From: Lactifluus volemus
Taxonomy: Eukaryota; Basidiomycota; Agaricomycetes; Russulales; Russulaceae
DNA length: 64,000 nt
Direction: 5' to 3'
NCBI GenBank assembly: GCA_022376515.1
Contig: WTXI01000009.1
Coordinates: forward strand, 868,001 to 932,000
The notes beneath the pieces were generated by a model that worked only from the letters and a program-made list of their open reading frames with translations, was not told the origin of the DNA and searched no databases. This document shows positions 24,133 through 34,246 of this stretch, one piece after another (position 1 is the stretch's first letter; each line of letters begins with the position of its first letter). The translations under genes were made by a program, and so were the position numbers.

Positions 24133-26112
24133 ATGATTTTCTCAGATGAACCATCAGAAAACATTCTCTTCAACTACCCTGGCGCAGATATCATTCTTCG
24201 TTCCTCGGACTCCCACATTTTCCTCGTACCAAGACTCTACATCATCAACAGCTCTCCTAAGCTGGGCGATCTCGTTCAGGACACCTTGAATTCCTCCAAC
24301 ATCGTGCATGATGAAAGATCGCATCCAGTGGTCCAACTATCCGATACCGGGGCAATCCTTAACAGCCTCCTCACTTTTATTTTTCCTGTATCCCCCGTCC
24401 TTTCCTCAACCATCAGTGAAGTCATGGAATTGTTTTCTGTGGCCCAGAAGTATGAAATGCATTCCACGATCGCTCACATACGGGCTATCGCTCGTCAGGA
24501 TCCATCGTTCAATAGTCCAGAGAAAGCATTTTATGTTTATTCTCTTGCTCAAAAGTACGGACTTCGACAAGAAGCGCTTCAGGCAGCAAGGGTTACATTA
24601 ACCTTCTCGATGACTATAGAGGAGTTGGAAGAAAGGCTAGTCATGTCGGGCGCTGCTCTTCATGAACTGTGGAAGTATCATAAGAGGGTTCGAAGCCTCC
24701 TGGCATCAGACCTTGCGGAATTTAGAAACTCCGGTGCTCGTGGTACTCTAGAAGGCTTACAGTGTGCATTTCAGAGCCCTTCCCTTATCCCACAATGGCT
24801 TGACAGCTACATCGAGTCCATTGGAAAAACTCCCAACCTCTTCGATCTCGTTGAATTTGATATCACCTTAGCCAACCATATTGGGAGTATTATCAAGAAT
24901 AGATTATCCTGCCAGTGTATTGGTATAACCAGCCAAACCATCCGCGTGTTTTGGACAGCTTTGACGGCTGTTGTTGATGAAAGTATGCAGAAGGTAAAGA
25001 GTTTATTATAAATGACGTGACTGAGTCACTGACGTCGAATACCTTTACAGGCCGAGTCAGCTCTATCTCTTGTGCAGGAAGGAGTGAACTCTCAAATTAG
25101 ATCCGAATCGAGAAACAACAGCTTATCTCCGCCTCAATCTTTGGTCGTACCCGACGCAGATTTGATACTTCGGTCGGCTGACCTTATCAACTTTCGTGTC
25201 CACAAGTCAGTGCTCTCTATGGCATCACCATTCTTCAGAGATATGCTTTCTCTTTCCCAGCCCACTGATAGCGAACTTGTCGACGGGCTTCCCGTGGTTC
25301 AATTGACCGAAGACGCAGAACTTCTGAATCACCTTGTCCCAATGCTTTACCCTGTCTGCCCCGTGATTCCTCACTCCGAAGATGAGGTATTATACCTCCT
25401 CGCTACCTGTCAGAAGTACGACATGGTTTCAATTCAATCCTTAATCCGTTCCGAGGTCAGCCGGCGGCCTTCTCCTGTTCAGTTGGAGGCCTTCCGTATA
25501 TATGCTATCGCAAGCAGCAAGAGGCTAATACCCGAGATGGAGAAGGCTGCTCGGCTCACCTTGAATTACCCAATGACCTTCGAAACCCTTGAAGAAGGAT
25601 TGCCCTTATTCGAAGACTGGGCACTGAGGGATCTCTTACGCTTTCGCAAGCGCTGTAGGGACAACATCGTCTCGTGCCTCAAGTCGTTCCTCGAAGATAC
25701 TGCCAGCTTAAAGATTTGGATTGGCTGTCCCAGTGTCCCACGTGCCTCTAGAGGGGGCACAGCAGTACAAATCGAGGATGTTCTCCCCAAATGGCTTCGC
25801 GACCTTCTTGCGCAGATAAAGAACGAAATCCTCGACCCCTCAAGTATTCACGAGAATTATTTGAGCGCTATTTCGTCTCACGCCACTTGCAATTTTTGCT
25901 TGCGCATTCACGCTACTGAGGGACAGAGATTCTGCACGGTGCTCGAGAACAAGCTGTTGCAAGCACGGAACAAGGTAAGTCGTCATCTTCTTTCGACCTC
26001 CAAACACCCAGAGATTTATTCACCTTTTGTAGGTATGGTATGATCTGATTACGCATCCGGATCCAACTTACTTAGGTTTTAGGAGTCGGTGGTGCATGAA
26101 TACGGTTCCTAG
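24133..26112 (+). CDS. Dual-BTB domain protein (copy H)
   Basis: Exon 1 24133-24993, exon 2 25051-25974, joined in phase 0. Half one: ENILFNYPGADIILRSSD, LFSVAQKYEM, QKYGLRQEALQAAR, CQCIGITSQTIRVFWTALTA. Half two: AESALSLVQEG, DADLILRSADLINFRVHKSV, ASPFFRDMLSLSQP, LVDGLPVVQLTEDAELL, CNFCLRIHATEGQRFC. The codon equivalent to copy G's start ATG is CTG here (24091-24093), so I use the next ATG, 24133, which is just before the BTB. If intron 25975-26082 is used the last exon encodes ESVVHEYGS (26083-26112), matching the ESV tails of copies F, G and I; otherwise the frame runs to 26043. No internal stop. Confidence 0.78.
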
Positions 26113-26344
26113 CGACTGCCGCCGCAGATAGGCGTGGACCCGTCGTAGAGGTAAACACTCCGGTTCTCAAGGCTGCTTCTCATCCACTCGTATAACTGAC
26201 TCGTCATCATCATTATCAGGTACATATTCGGCAGTGCGCTAGCGCCGTTGGCATGCCCAAATGTCTGTTCATTTCTGGTTGTGCACCATGAGACAAGAAC
26301 TTAATATCGCGTACTATGACTATACCATCGATCTAACGTGTGAT

Positions 26345-26480
26345 TTCGGTACCTTTAATACCGATATATACTTCCGCTCTCCGAGTATCATCACATAAGC
26401 CCTCCCAAAGCACGGCCAAACTTCGGTGCTATCCTCGAAGGAAGTGTTGGCTCGAATCCCTCATCCAGTTGCACTCAAGT
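26345..26480 (+). repeat. Dispersed repeat B, copy 1
   Basis: A non-coding segment containing cttccgctctccgagtatca is repeated with scattered differences at about 33808-33930. Shared blocks include 'ccgctctccgagt.tcatcacata' and 'ctcgaaggaagt.ttgg'. It lies 3' of BTB copy H here and upstream of copy I there. Identity was judged by eye. Confidence 0.6.
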
Positions 26481-26689
26481 TGAGGGTGCTTATTAGAGAT
26501 GTTTTTGTCATGGAAGTGGATGCGCGGGAGTCCGGAGGCCACTAGCCTTTACACTACGAGCTAGCCTTCAAGCTTCAAGCCGCAACAGCATACTCGCACG
26601 TCCCCACGATAACAACGCAACTACCTGGCCTGCAGAGCAGCGACCTTTAACTACACGCAGGAACAACAATGAGCTAACCATCAGGCTGA

Positions 26690-27051
26690 GGTTGGGTAGA
26701 GGGAAACGCACCGACACAGAGGCCCTGTAGACCGTTTACGGCGCGAAAGGCGAGCGTGATTCCGAGTGGAAGGGTGAGGATTTAGTACGCTACCATGTTG
26801 AATGCCGCGCCGAGGTGCTGCTGGCCTAGTCCACGCAACACACCGCCGCACGAGCCTGCGAGGCTATCAGCGACTTGAAACGAAGCAACAGGTGACATCA
26901 CCTGGGCGAAGAGTCGCACGATGGATACGTCTTCGCTGAAAAGATAGCCAAAAACCTTTGGAGGGGTTGGAGTCAGATCTCGTGCTAGGGTTTTTTTTGG
27001 GTTCTGGAGCAAGGGACATACATCTTTGGACAGAAGCATAGAAAACATGAT
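26690..27051 (-). pseudogene. MATE-family transporter fragment
   Basis: On the minus strand, 27051-27022 (FSMLLSKD) joins across a GTATGT..AAAG intron (26956-27021) to VFGYLFSEDVSIVRLFAQVM, then VADSLAGSCGGVLRG and GQQHLGAAFNMVAY. These match the MATE multidrug/toxin efflux family pattern around transmembrane helices 9-11, where eukaryotic members read like 'FQ..DGL.....GVLRG.G.Q..GA..N...YY'. After MVAY the frame hits TAA, but the next bases in the same frame still read ILTLPLGITLAFRAVNGLQG, the family's continuation. The rest of a ~500-residue transporter is missing on both sides. It is a decayed remnant. Confidence 0.7.
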
Positions 27052-27164
27052 GACAGCGCGCTCAGCAACGCTGAGAGATGTTCAATGAACTTGGCCCCCA
27101 CTGCAAGTCGGCTGCGTCGCGGCGACCGATAGCACTGCTCACCCGATGAGGAACAGACGTAACA

Positions 27165-27323
27165 AGCATAACATGGAGTCTTCCAGAAGGTGAGAAGAAG
27201 CCCTCCGTTGTCGCCGTTAAGCCTTATAATTTTTCTTTGCAGGTATATGAGAAAAAGGATGCTGAAAATGCGTCATCTTCCACTGCGGATGAGAAGGATA
27301 AGGAGGAAGAGAAGAAAGACTAA
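27165..27323 (+). pseudogene. 3'-terminal exon fragment of an unidentified gene
   Basis: A GTGAGA..TTGCAG intron (about 27189-27242) is followed by an exon at 27243-27323 encoding VYEKKDAENASSSTADEKDK and ending EEEKKD, then TAA. The charged, low-complexity tail and clean splice acceptor look like a real C-terminus, but no upstream coding body is visible next to it. Likely a remnant left by rearrangement, like the adjacent MATE fragment. Confidence 0.35.
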
Positions 27324-27996
27324 GTTCCATCTGGTCACCGGTCTTCCACCTACCCTTCCCCCCTCTTAGCTGTGTTGTGCTGTTCGTCCCCCTACTTTAT
27401 GACCCTGGATGCATATTATCTTCGTGCTCATTTAGAACTTCGAAAGTATATCGTCTTGCTGGCCACCAACACTACATCATCTAACCATTTACAGCTCCCC
27501 TCCACTCGGTGGTACCCTTTTTGCGCACCTCCTCCATGTGTCTTTCATGCCTGTACTGGAGTTGAACCAGCTTGTGGTTTCAGAGAGCTTCAATGGAGTC
27601 ACTATTGCATACACCCATTGTGTAATACAAGAGCCAGATAAGGGAAAGCGTGGATGCAAACTGGTGAGGTTTGCTCGAGAAGCTTGAGGGAATATCACGT
27701 GACCCTGTAAACAGAGTTTACGGCCGGCCGGGGCGGCGCCCATTGTTGCCTAATATATTATTTTTAGGGCACCCGCTAGGTCCGACAGCGCCGTAGATGG
27801 ACATGCCCACCAACAGATATTCAAGTTTCGCACTTGAAACGCACAGAACCGACAGACACGATACCGCAGCGTGTGAGCCTAAGCAGTAGCCACCACCCAC
27901 TAAGGATATGTCGACCAACGGAGTGACTACCATACTTAAGGCGCGCAGAACCATATACGCACAATAAATGAAGGACTCTTGAGTCGTGGGCCGCAG
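27324..27996. other. Intergenic region before the F-box-like gene
   Basis: About 0.67 kb with no supported gene. Overlapping short frames on both strands have no motif. Confidence 0.4.
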
Positions 27997-29895
27997 ATGT
28001 CCGGAAATACGGCGACACTGCCATCGCCAAATACGCTATCACACTACTTCTCTACTTCAACCTTCTCACACCCAGGCCCTGCCGTTACTTCTCCCCCCTT
28101 CCCTCCGGTCCCTGACATGTCCCATCGTAAGAAGCCCCGCGGTCGTGCATCAAGAGGTGAGTCTCAAAATTCACTGTCCCTGTTCCATGTACCGACTTTT
28201 AGTTCAATAGGGCTCACGAGTAACAAACTCAACGACGATATCCTTCTCGACATATTCCATCTCTATCAACTCGATTATCTCTATACCAGAGATGAAGAAG
28301 ACAGTAGTGGCAGGAATGTCCGATTACGGTGGGACCGCCAACGCTGGTGGTACAAGCTGGCTCAGGTCTGCCGAGAGTGGCGGTGCCTCATCCTTGCATC
28401 CCCAATTCGACTGGATATCCATCTTCTTTGCTCTTATGGTGTGCCTGTAGCAGACATGCTAGCACATTCACCACCCCTCCCACTCGCCATCTGGTACTCA
28501 AATGGCGACCGCGAGATGACAGCAAAAGACGAAGAAGATGCGCTACTGGCGCTATCGCACCGTGATCGTGTGCACCGTATTTCCCTTTGTATGCCAGCCT
28601 CAAAGTTAGGCAAATTTATCAACGCTATGGATGACGAATTCCCAATTTTGGAGCACATCCGTATCAGTTCCCATCCCGGAGGTTCCACAGGCCAAATGTT
28701 TCCTACGACATTCCAAGCACCCAATCTACGCCACGCGTGGACGAGTTGCCGTCCTATTGGATCTCCCTTAGTCACAGCCACCGTAGGACTCGTCAGTCTT
28801 GAGCTTATGGATATCCCATCGTCCCCCTGGTTCCCCCCAAGTTATATACTCGCACGGCTTTCACTCATGCCCCAGTTGACGACTCTTAGAATTCATTTTC
28901 ATTCCCATCACCCAATCCGTGATGTCGAGTCCCCGGCAGCGACGCATGTGATGCTTCCTAACCTTCAAGTATTTTCATACCGAGGTGTCAGCGCTTACTT
29001 GGAGGGTCTGGCTTGGATTAGAGCGCCTACCCTCAGCGTTCTAGATGTCCGGTTTTTCAACCAGCTCACTTTTACTGTCCCACGCCTCACGGAGTTCATG
29101 GAGGCATCAGAGACCCTCAGGTTCAGCTCTGTCGACATCACTTTCGATGAGAATTCCCTTGAGTTAATGGCAGGTCCTGATCCCACTGGCAGTCGGCAGC
29201 AAAGGTCGTTGCGCTTGCAGATCACGTGCAAACACCTTGATTGGCAGGTAGCGTCCGCGGTGCAAATCTTCGATTCAATTTCGCCCGTACTCTCCGGTGT
29301 GGAGGAGCTCACGCTCAACCACATGGCACACAATCGGTCATCAGACACGCACGAGGTCGACAGAACACAGTGGCGCGAACTTTTCAGGTTGTTCAGCAAC
29401 GTGAAGTCACTTGGTGTACCAGATTCACTCTCTAGGGTACTCTATCATTCACTACGTTCGGAGAATGGGGAAATGCCTCTGGAACTCTTACCAAATCTGC
29501 TGGTTCTTCAATACCTTGGCAGAAGCAGTGTGGTGAATGTATTTACCTCTTTCAAAAATGAACGACAGGCAGCGGGCCATAGTGTCAATTTGGTGGCCTC
29601 CTCGTCGTCGTATACATCATGGCAGCAGATGCGGCGACTGCAGCAGGAGCAGCAGGAGCAGCAGTGGCGAGTGCAGCAGGAGCTGCGGCGACTGCAGCAG
29701 GAGGAGGAGCAGCGGCGACTGCAGCAGGAGCAGGAGCAGCGGCGACTGGAGCAGGAGGAGCTGCAGCGGCGAATGCAGGAGGTGGAGCAGCGGCGACTGG
29801 GGGCACCTCTCCCACCTTCCCAGGAGCTGCTCCACCACATCTCCAGGCTTCGTTCTACCGCTCCTCCTGCTAGCTCCGGGAGAGGCTACATCTAA
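27997..29895 (+). CDS. F-box-like protein with Gln/Glu/Arg coiled-coil tail
   Basis: The frame is open from the ATG at 27997 (second ATG at 28117) to TAA at 29893-29895, up to 632 residues. An optional intron, 28157-28210 (GTGAGT..ATAG, 54 nt, frame-neutral), would join SRG to LTSNKL just before the F-box. The F-box-like core reads LTSNKLNDDILLDIFHLY, then WWYKLAQVCREWRCLILASP, the layout of the basidiomycete F-box-like family: F-box followed by irregular leucine-rich beta/alpha units (for example LMPQLTTLRIHFHS). The last ~100 residues are heptads of Q, E, R and L encoded by CAG/GAG repeats. F-box proteins link substrates to SKP1-CUL1 ubiquitin ligases. A broken paralogue is at 46652-54022. 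Downstream bases 29933-30050 still encode similar heptads in another frame. Confidence 0.8.
   Translation: MSGNTATLPSPNTLSHYFSTSTFSHPGPAVTSPPFPPVPDMSHRKKPRGRASRGESQNSLSLFHVPTFSSIGLTSNKLNDDILLDIFHLYQLDYLYTRDEEDSSGRNVRLRWDRQRWWYKLAQVCREWRCLILASPIRLDIHLLCSYGVPVADMLAHSPPLPLAIWYSNGDREMTAKDEEDALLALSHRDRVHRISLCMPASKLGKFINAMDDEFPILEHIRISSHPGGSTGQMFPTTFQAPNLRHAWTSCRPIGSPLVTATVGLVSLELMDIPSSPWFPPSYILARLSLMPQLTTLRIHFHSHHPIRDVESPAATHVMLPNLQVFSYRGVSAYLEGLAWIRAPTLSVLDVRFFNQLTFTVPRLTEFMEASETLRFSSVDITFDENSLELMAGPDPTGSRQQRSLRLQITCKHLDWQVASAVQIFDSISPVLSGVEELTLNHMAHNRSSDTHEVDRTQWRELFRLFSNVKSLGVPDSLSRVLYHSLRSENGEMPLELLPNLLVLQYLGRSSVVNVFTSFKNERQAAGHSVNLVASSSSYTSWQQMRRLQQEQQEQQWRVQQELRRLQQEEEQRRLQQEQEQRRLEQEELQRRMQEVEQRRLGAPLPPSQELLHHISRLRSTAPPASSGRGYI
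29630..29800 (+). repeat. CAG/GAG-rich imperfect repeat
   Basis: An imperfect array of cag, gag, cgg and ctg triplets inside the F-box-like gene encodes Q/E/R/L heptads of a predicted coiled coil. The long antisense and out-of-frame open frames over it are by-products of the triplet repeat. Confidence 0.8.
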
Positions 29896-30122
29896 TGTGG
29901 CAACCGAAGCCGTGACCGTTGCAGCAAAATGGCGGAATGAGCTGTGGCGACTGCAGCGGAAGGAACTGTAGGAGGAGGAGCAAAGACGACTGCAGGAGGT
30001 AGAACGGTGGCAACTGCAACAACTGGAGGCCATCCGAGTCAGGAAAACTTGAAACTTCTTAGATGCAATTAGCCCTGCTTAAATCTCCTTAACCCGTACT
30101 TAACATGATTACAACTTGACTG

Positions 30123-30290
30123 CTCATCCAAGGGCCCAATGGTATTATGTGTATGTTGTCTTGCACATGGTGTCAATTGAACGCGAACCAAAAGTGAGAC
30201 TTATGGCATGATCAAGAAGCTTAATCGCTACGAAAAGAAAATGACAATAGAGGCGTATGTATGAAAACATGATTGGTGCGGAGATGCACA
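30123..30290 (+). repeat. Dispersed repeat A, copy 1
   Basis: About 168 bases repeat in the same orientation at 34080-34246 with roughly one difference per ten bases by eye. Shared blocks include gagacttatggcatgatcaa and gacaatagagg. The two copies bracket BTB copy I. No coding potential is seen. Confidence 0.75.
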
Positions 30291-31084
30291 CCCACCCGAG
30301 ACTTGGAGGCTATCACCTACATCGCACTCAAGGATCCAAGAGATCACGTATGAAATACTAGCCTTCAACCTTCAAGCCGCTGGAGTGTATTATACAAATG
30401 GGAAGAGATGCCAGATGGGGAAGATGGGGAGCATTGGGCTATGAGCTTGCAAGAGAGGCGGGCGTCCTGCCAAAAGCTTCGCGTGACGCGCTGCCGCGGC
30501 AAAGATCGGCTATACCATAGCCGGTCATGTACCAATGGCCATTCTACGCCGGGCCTTTCAGGTTATCCCCTTTGACCGACCAAAAACGTTTCGCTTTTCC
30601 TCCTGTGCAGTTACCTAGTTTCTTGGGGTGTGGGTTTACTTGAACATGTGATTGCCGATGGCGTGAACGTCTACGTCAACGCTCTTGCTCGCCTTCATTT
30701 TCCACCACAAGCGCTGGCACATAGATCAGAGCTGACTTCCGGGGCCCTGCGAAAGAACCCAATCCTTAGTTGCGATGTCTTTCCCATCCGTAGTACGTAG
30801 TACCTGATCCTAACCCTGATAGTATTCGAGCACGTGAACGATGCAGGGCCATGGCTGCGGGAGTGTAGCTCACCCTGCCATACCTTGCGTCGTGTCCCAG
30901 GTCGCATTCAAGTTGGAAGAGCTGGAAGTTAGATGGTTCAATTTTACACGCAAATGCTATGATACAACATTTCTCCTCTGAGAGTCACACAAACGGAAAT
31001 ATGGAAATCCACTGGTGTACCTCTGCATACGAGCACCAAATCCATCGAGTGATGAAGAGCTTCATGCCTAGCGTCAGGCAAGGC

Positions 31085-33045
31085 TCAGTCCTCCTTCATC
31101 GATTCCTGGAACGTCGGGGAATCATTAGTCATCCTCTGGGTGGTGTAAAACGGGAATTTAGTCTCAGGCTCTACCTTGTTACAGACCCGGTAAAGTTCCT
31201 CAAAAAGCGCATCACAGAATTCCGACCCCTCCTTCGTGACATGGACCCTCAAACAGAAATGACAGTCTGCGTGGGCCCGGAGAGCTGTTAAAAAGTCTTC
31301 GCGAATCCTCGAGGACAACTCCAGTGGATGTGTGAATCCTTGTTTGACTTCGTCCATATTCCGCGTAAGGATATTGCTGAGCCACGTGGGGAGAACATCT
31401 TTCGTTGATTCGGAAACCCCCCAGGGCGAGGCATTACATCGGGGCAACCAACCCAAATCTTTGCGGCCCTAGTACGAACTTCGAGGAACGACTCAAGGCA
31501 TTGGACCATGTTGTCCCTACAGCGTTTGCGAAAGCGGATGAGATCTCGTAGTGCCCAGCCTTCGAATAATCGCAGCCCTTCTCCAAGGGTTTCGAAAGTC
31601 ATTGGGTAATCCAATGTGAGGCGAGCAGCCTCCGCCATCTCGGGTATTAACAACTTGCTGCTTGCGATAGCGTATATACAGAAGGCTCCTTCCTCGAAAG
31701 GATTAGAAGGTCGGCGACGAACCTCGGCACGGATTGAAGATTGAATTGAAACCATGTCGTATTTCTCACAAGTAGCGAGGAGGGATAATAGTTTGCTCTC
31801 AAACCAAGGAATCACATGTCGGACAGGATAGAGCATTGGGATAAGGTAGTCCAGAATTTCAGCGTCTTCGGACATTGGGACTACAGGAAGCCCGTCGACA
31901 ACTTCATCCGAGTCATCAGAGGCCTGGGGAAGAGAAAGCAGATCTTTGAAGACTGGTGACGCCATAGACAATACTGACTTATGGACCCGGAAGTTGACAC
32001 GGTCGGCAGATCGAAGTATCACATCTGCGTCGGGTACGTCCAAAGATTGAGGCAGAGACAACCCTATCCTGTTCGATTCGGATTTGACTTGAGAGTTCAC
32101 TCCTCTCTGTACAAGAGATAGTGTCGACTGGGCCTGTAAAGATGCTCGATGTTAGTGGCTCGGTCACATCATTTACGCTGCTATATTTACCTTCTCTATA
32201 CTTCCGTTCACAACGGCCGTCAAAGCTGCCCAAAATGTGCGTATGGTCTGGCTAGTTATATACGCACATGCGCAGCTCCTTCCATCGCGAATGTGGCGCG
32301 CCAAGGTGATATCAAATTCAGCGACATCGAAGAGTCTAAAATTGGTTCCAATGGACTCGATGTAGCTGTCAAGCCATAGCGGGATAATGGATGGTCTGGA
32401 CCATGGACAACGTAAACCCGTCAGGGTGTCACGAGCACCGGAGTTCCTAAACTCCGCGAGGTCTGATGCCAGGGTGCTTCGAACTCTCTTATGATACTTC
32501 CAAAGTTCATGAAGCGCAGCGCCGGACATGATATCGGCCTTGTCTTCTAGCTCTTCGATAGTCATTGAAAAGGTCAATGTAACTCGTGCTGCCTGAAGCG
32601 CTTCTTGCCGAAGTCCGTAATGTTGAGCAAGAGAATAAACATAAAATGCGTTCTCTGGGCCAAGGAATGATGGATTATGATGAGAGATGTTGCTCCGTAT
32701 GTGAGCCAATGTGGAATTCATTTCATACTTCTGAGCCACAGATAACAGTTGCATGGTTTCTTTGGTGGTCGAAGGGAGGATAGGGGATACAGGAAAAATG
32801 AAAGTGAGAAGGCTGTGAAGGATTATCCCAGCGTCAGATAGTTTGACCACCGGAAGCGATCCTTCATCATGCGCGGTGTCGGAGGAGTTTAAGGCATCGT
32901 GGATAAGCTCTCCCAGCTTTGGAGAACTGTTGATGATGTAGAGCTTTGGTACGTGGAAAATGTGAGAGTCGTAGGAACGAAGCACGATATCTGCACCAGG
33001 GTAGTCGAAGAGTATGTTTTCTGAAGGTCCATCTGGAACAGACAT
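31085..33045 (-). CDS. Dual-BTB domain protein (copy I), frameshifted in second half
   Basis: Exons 33045-32191, 32133-31175 and 31105-31085. Half one: ENILFDYPGADIVLRSYDSH, LLSVAQKYEM, QHYGLRQEALQAAR, CACAYITSQTIRTFWAAL. Central intron 32134-32190. Half two: AQSTLSLVQRG, DADVILRSADRVNFRVHKSV, ASPVFKDLLSLPQ, EVVDGLPVVPMSEDAEIL, and CHFCLRVHVTKEGSEFC. The micro-exon encodes ESMKED. Between IWVGCPD and the KDVLPTWL segment the frame shifts by one base at a C6 run (31417-31422 on the plus strand), so the C-terminal ~100 residues are out of frame: a pseudogene or a homopolymer error. The codon matching copy G's start is also lost; the next ATG, 33045, is used. Closest relatives are copies G and H. 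Confidence 0.72.
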
Positions 33046-33807
33046 ATTGGGAATGGGGGCCCGAGAGTCGATGTGGGTAGATCTTGAATGCTTGTCGAAT
33101 TGTAGCGAAACAAAAGGTTTACAGGGAATTGAGATAAACGGCCGAAGGCCGCTGCGCAATCACCAGTATAGCGCTTGTCACGGCATGGTGGTCTAGTGCA
33201 TATCACAGGCCGCGGGTGGGGCGCAGGTTACGCGTCAAAGAAAGACATGTCATTGCGCCTATGCCGTTACTCTGAGTCATGATCATGCCATCTCAGATCT
33301 CAGTCCCGCACAACGGTGCCACAACCTCTCACTGGGCCATCCTGTAGTACTATTACAACCTCTCCCGGCCCATCCTTGTGGATAGAAAACTCAGTTTGGT
33401 TGTGAGATATTGAATAGCCTGGCCCTTAGCCACTTCTTCAGAATCATATCTTCGTTCGCTTTGCACTGGCACCAGCTCTTATAGCCGACTCGGAAGCGAT
33501 CCCGATTCCCTATTTCATCTCGCCAGTCTAAAACCATCAGCTCCGGACAGATCACAAGTCCGAAGACCAGTAGTCTAACGCGTCCTCACGGTCGATTCTT
33601 CACTGGTCCCTGCATATAGTAACCGCATGACCTGCCAGTGCACACGAGAGCTACAGTTTGCAGTATTTTGCACCATGGAAATGACCCTTGTTAGACCGAG
33701 TTCACCCAGCGAACCTTCAGATTATTCCCGGACGTCGATTACTATTATAACGTCGTCCAGCCTCTACGATCTCTCTGACGTGTTTTCCCGTTTCAAGTTC
33801 TTTAATA

Positions 33808-33930
33808 CTTTGATGACATATTTCCGCTCTCCGAGTGTCATCACATACGTCCTCCCGGCACCCAGCCAAAACTATGCTCGAAGGAAGTATTGGTTCATCT
33901 CGGATCCTAATCCATTTGCATCAAATGCAC
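33808..33930 (+). repeat. Dispersed repeat B, copy 2
   Basis: Partner of 26345-26480, same orientation, with shared ccgctctccgagtgtcatca-type blocks. It lies about 0.76 kb upstream of the start of BTB copy I. Non-coding. Confidence 0.6.
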
Positions 33931-34079
33931 ATGAGAAATTCGCCATCCCATCAATTAAAAAACAACCGGCTTGCGCTGTTTCGTCATATTAAGTGACGCT
34001 CTTGTCTAGGGCATGATTTCTCTTCACAGTGCTCACCCACCCCAGTCAAATGACATGTATCATTCCTACGTCATCCACG

Positions 34080-34246
34080 CTCATCCAAGGGCCCAATGGT
34101 ACTGTGTGTATGGTGTCTTGCGCATGGCTTCAGTTGAACGCGAACCAAGAGTGAGACTTATGGCATGATCAAGAAGTTTAAACGCCACGAAAAGAAAAGG
34201 ACAATAGAGGTGTATGTATGAAAACACGATCGGTGCGGAGATGCAC
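34080..34246 (+). repeat. Dispersed repeat A, copy 2
   Basis: Partner of 30123-30290 in direct orientation. Similarity continues weakly into 'catcgcactcaagg.tccaag' on both sides after a short gap. Confidence 0.75.

Noticed and set aside
9067..26112. Reading each BTB half as its own gene
   Set aside because: In every copy checked a canonical 54-63-nt intron joins the halves in phase 0 and the second half lacks its own conserved start codon.
29508..30033. Several long Cys-, Ala- or Leu-rich frames on both strands
   Set aside because: They are out-of-frame or antisense readings of the CAG/GAG repeat in the F-box-like gene.
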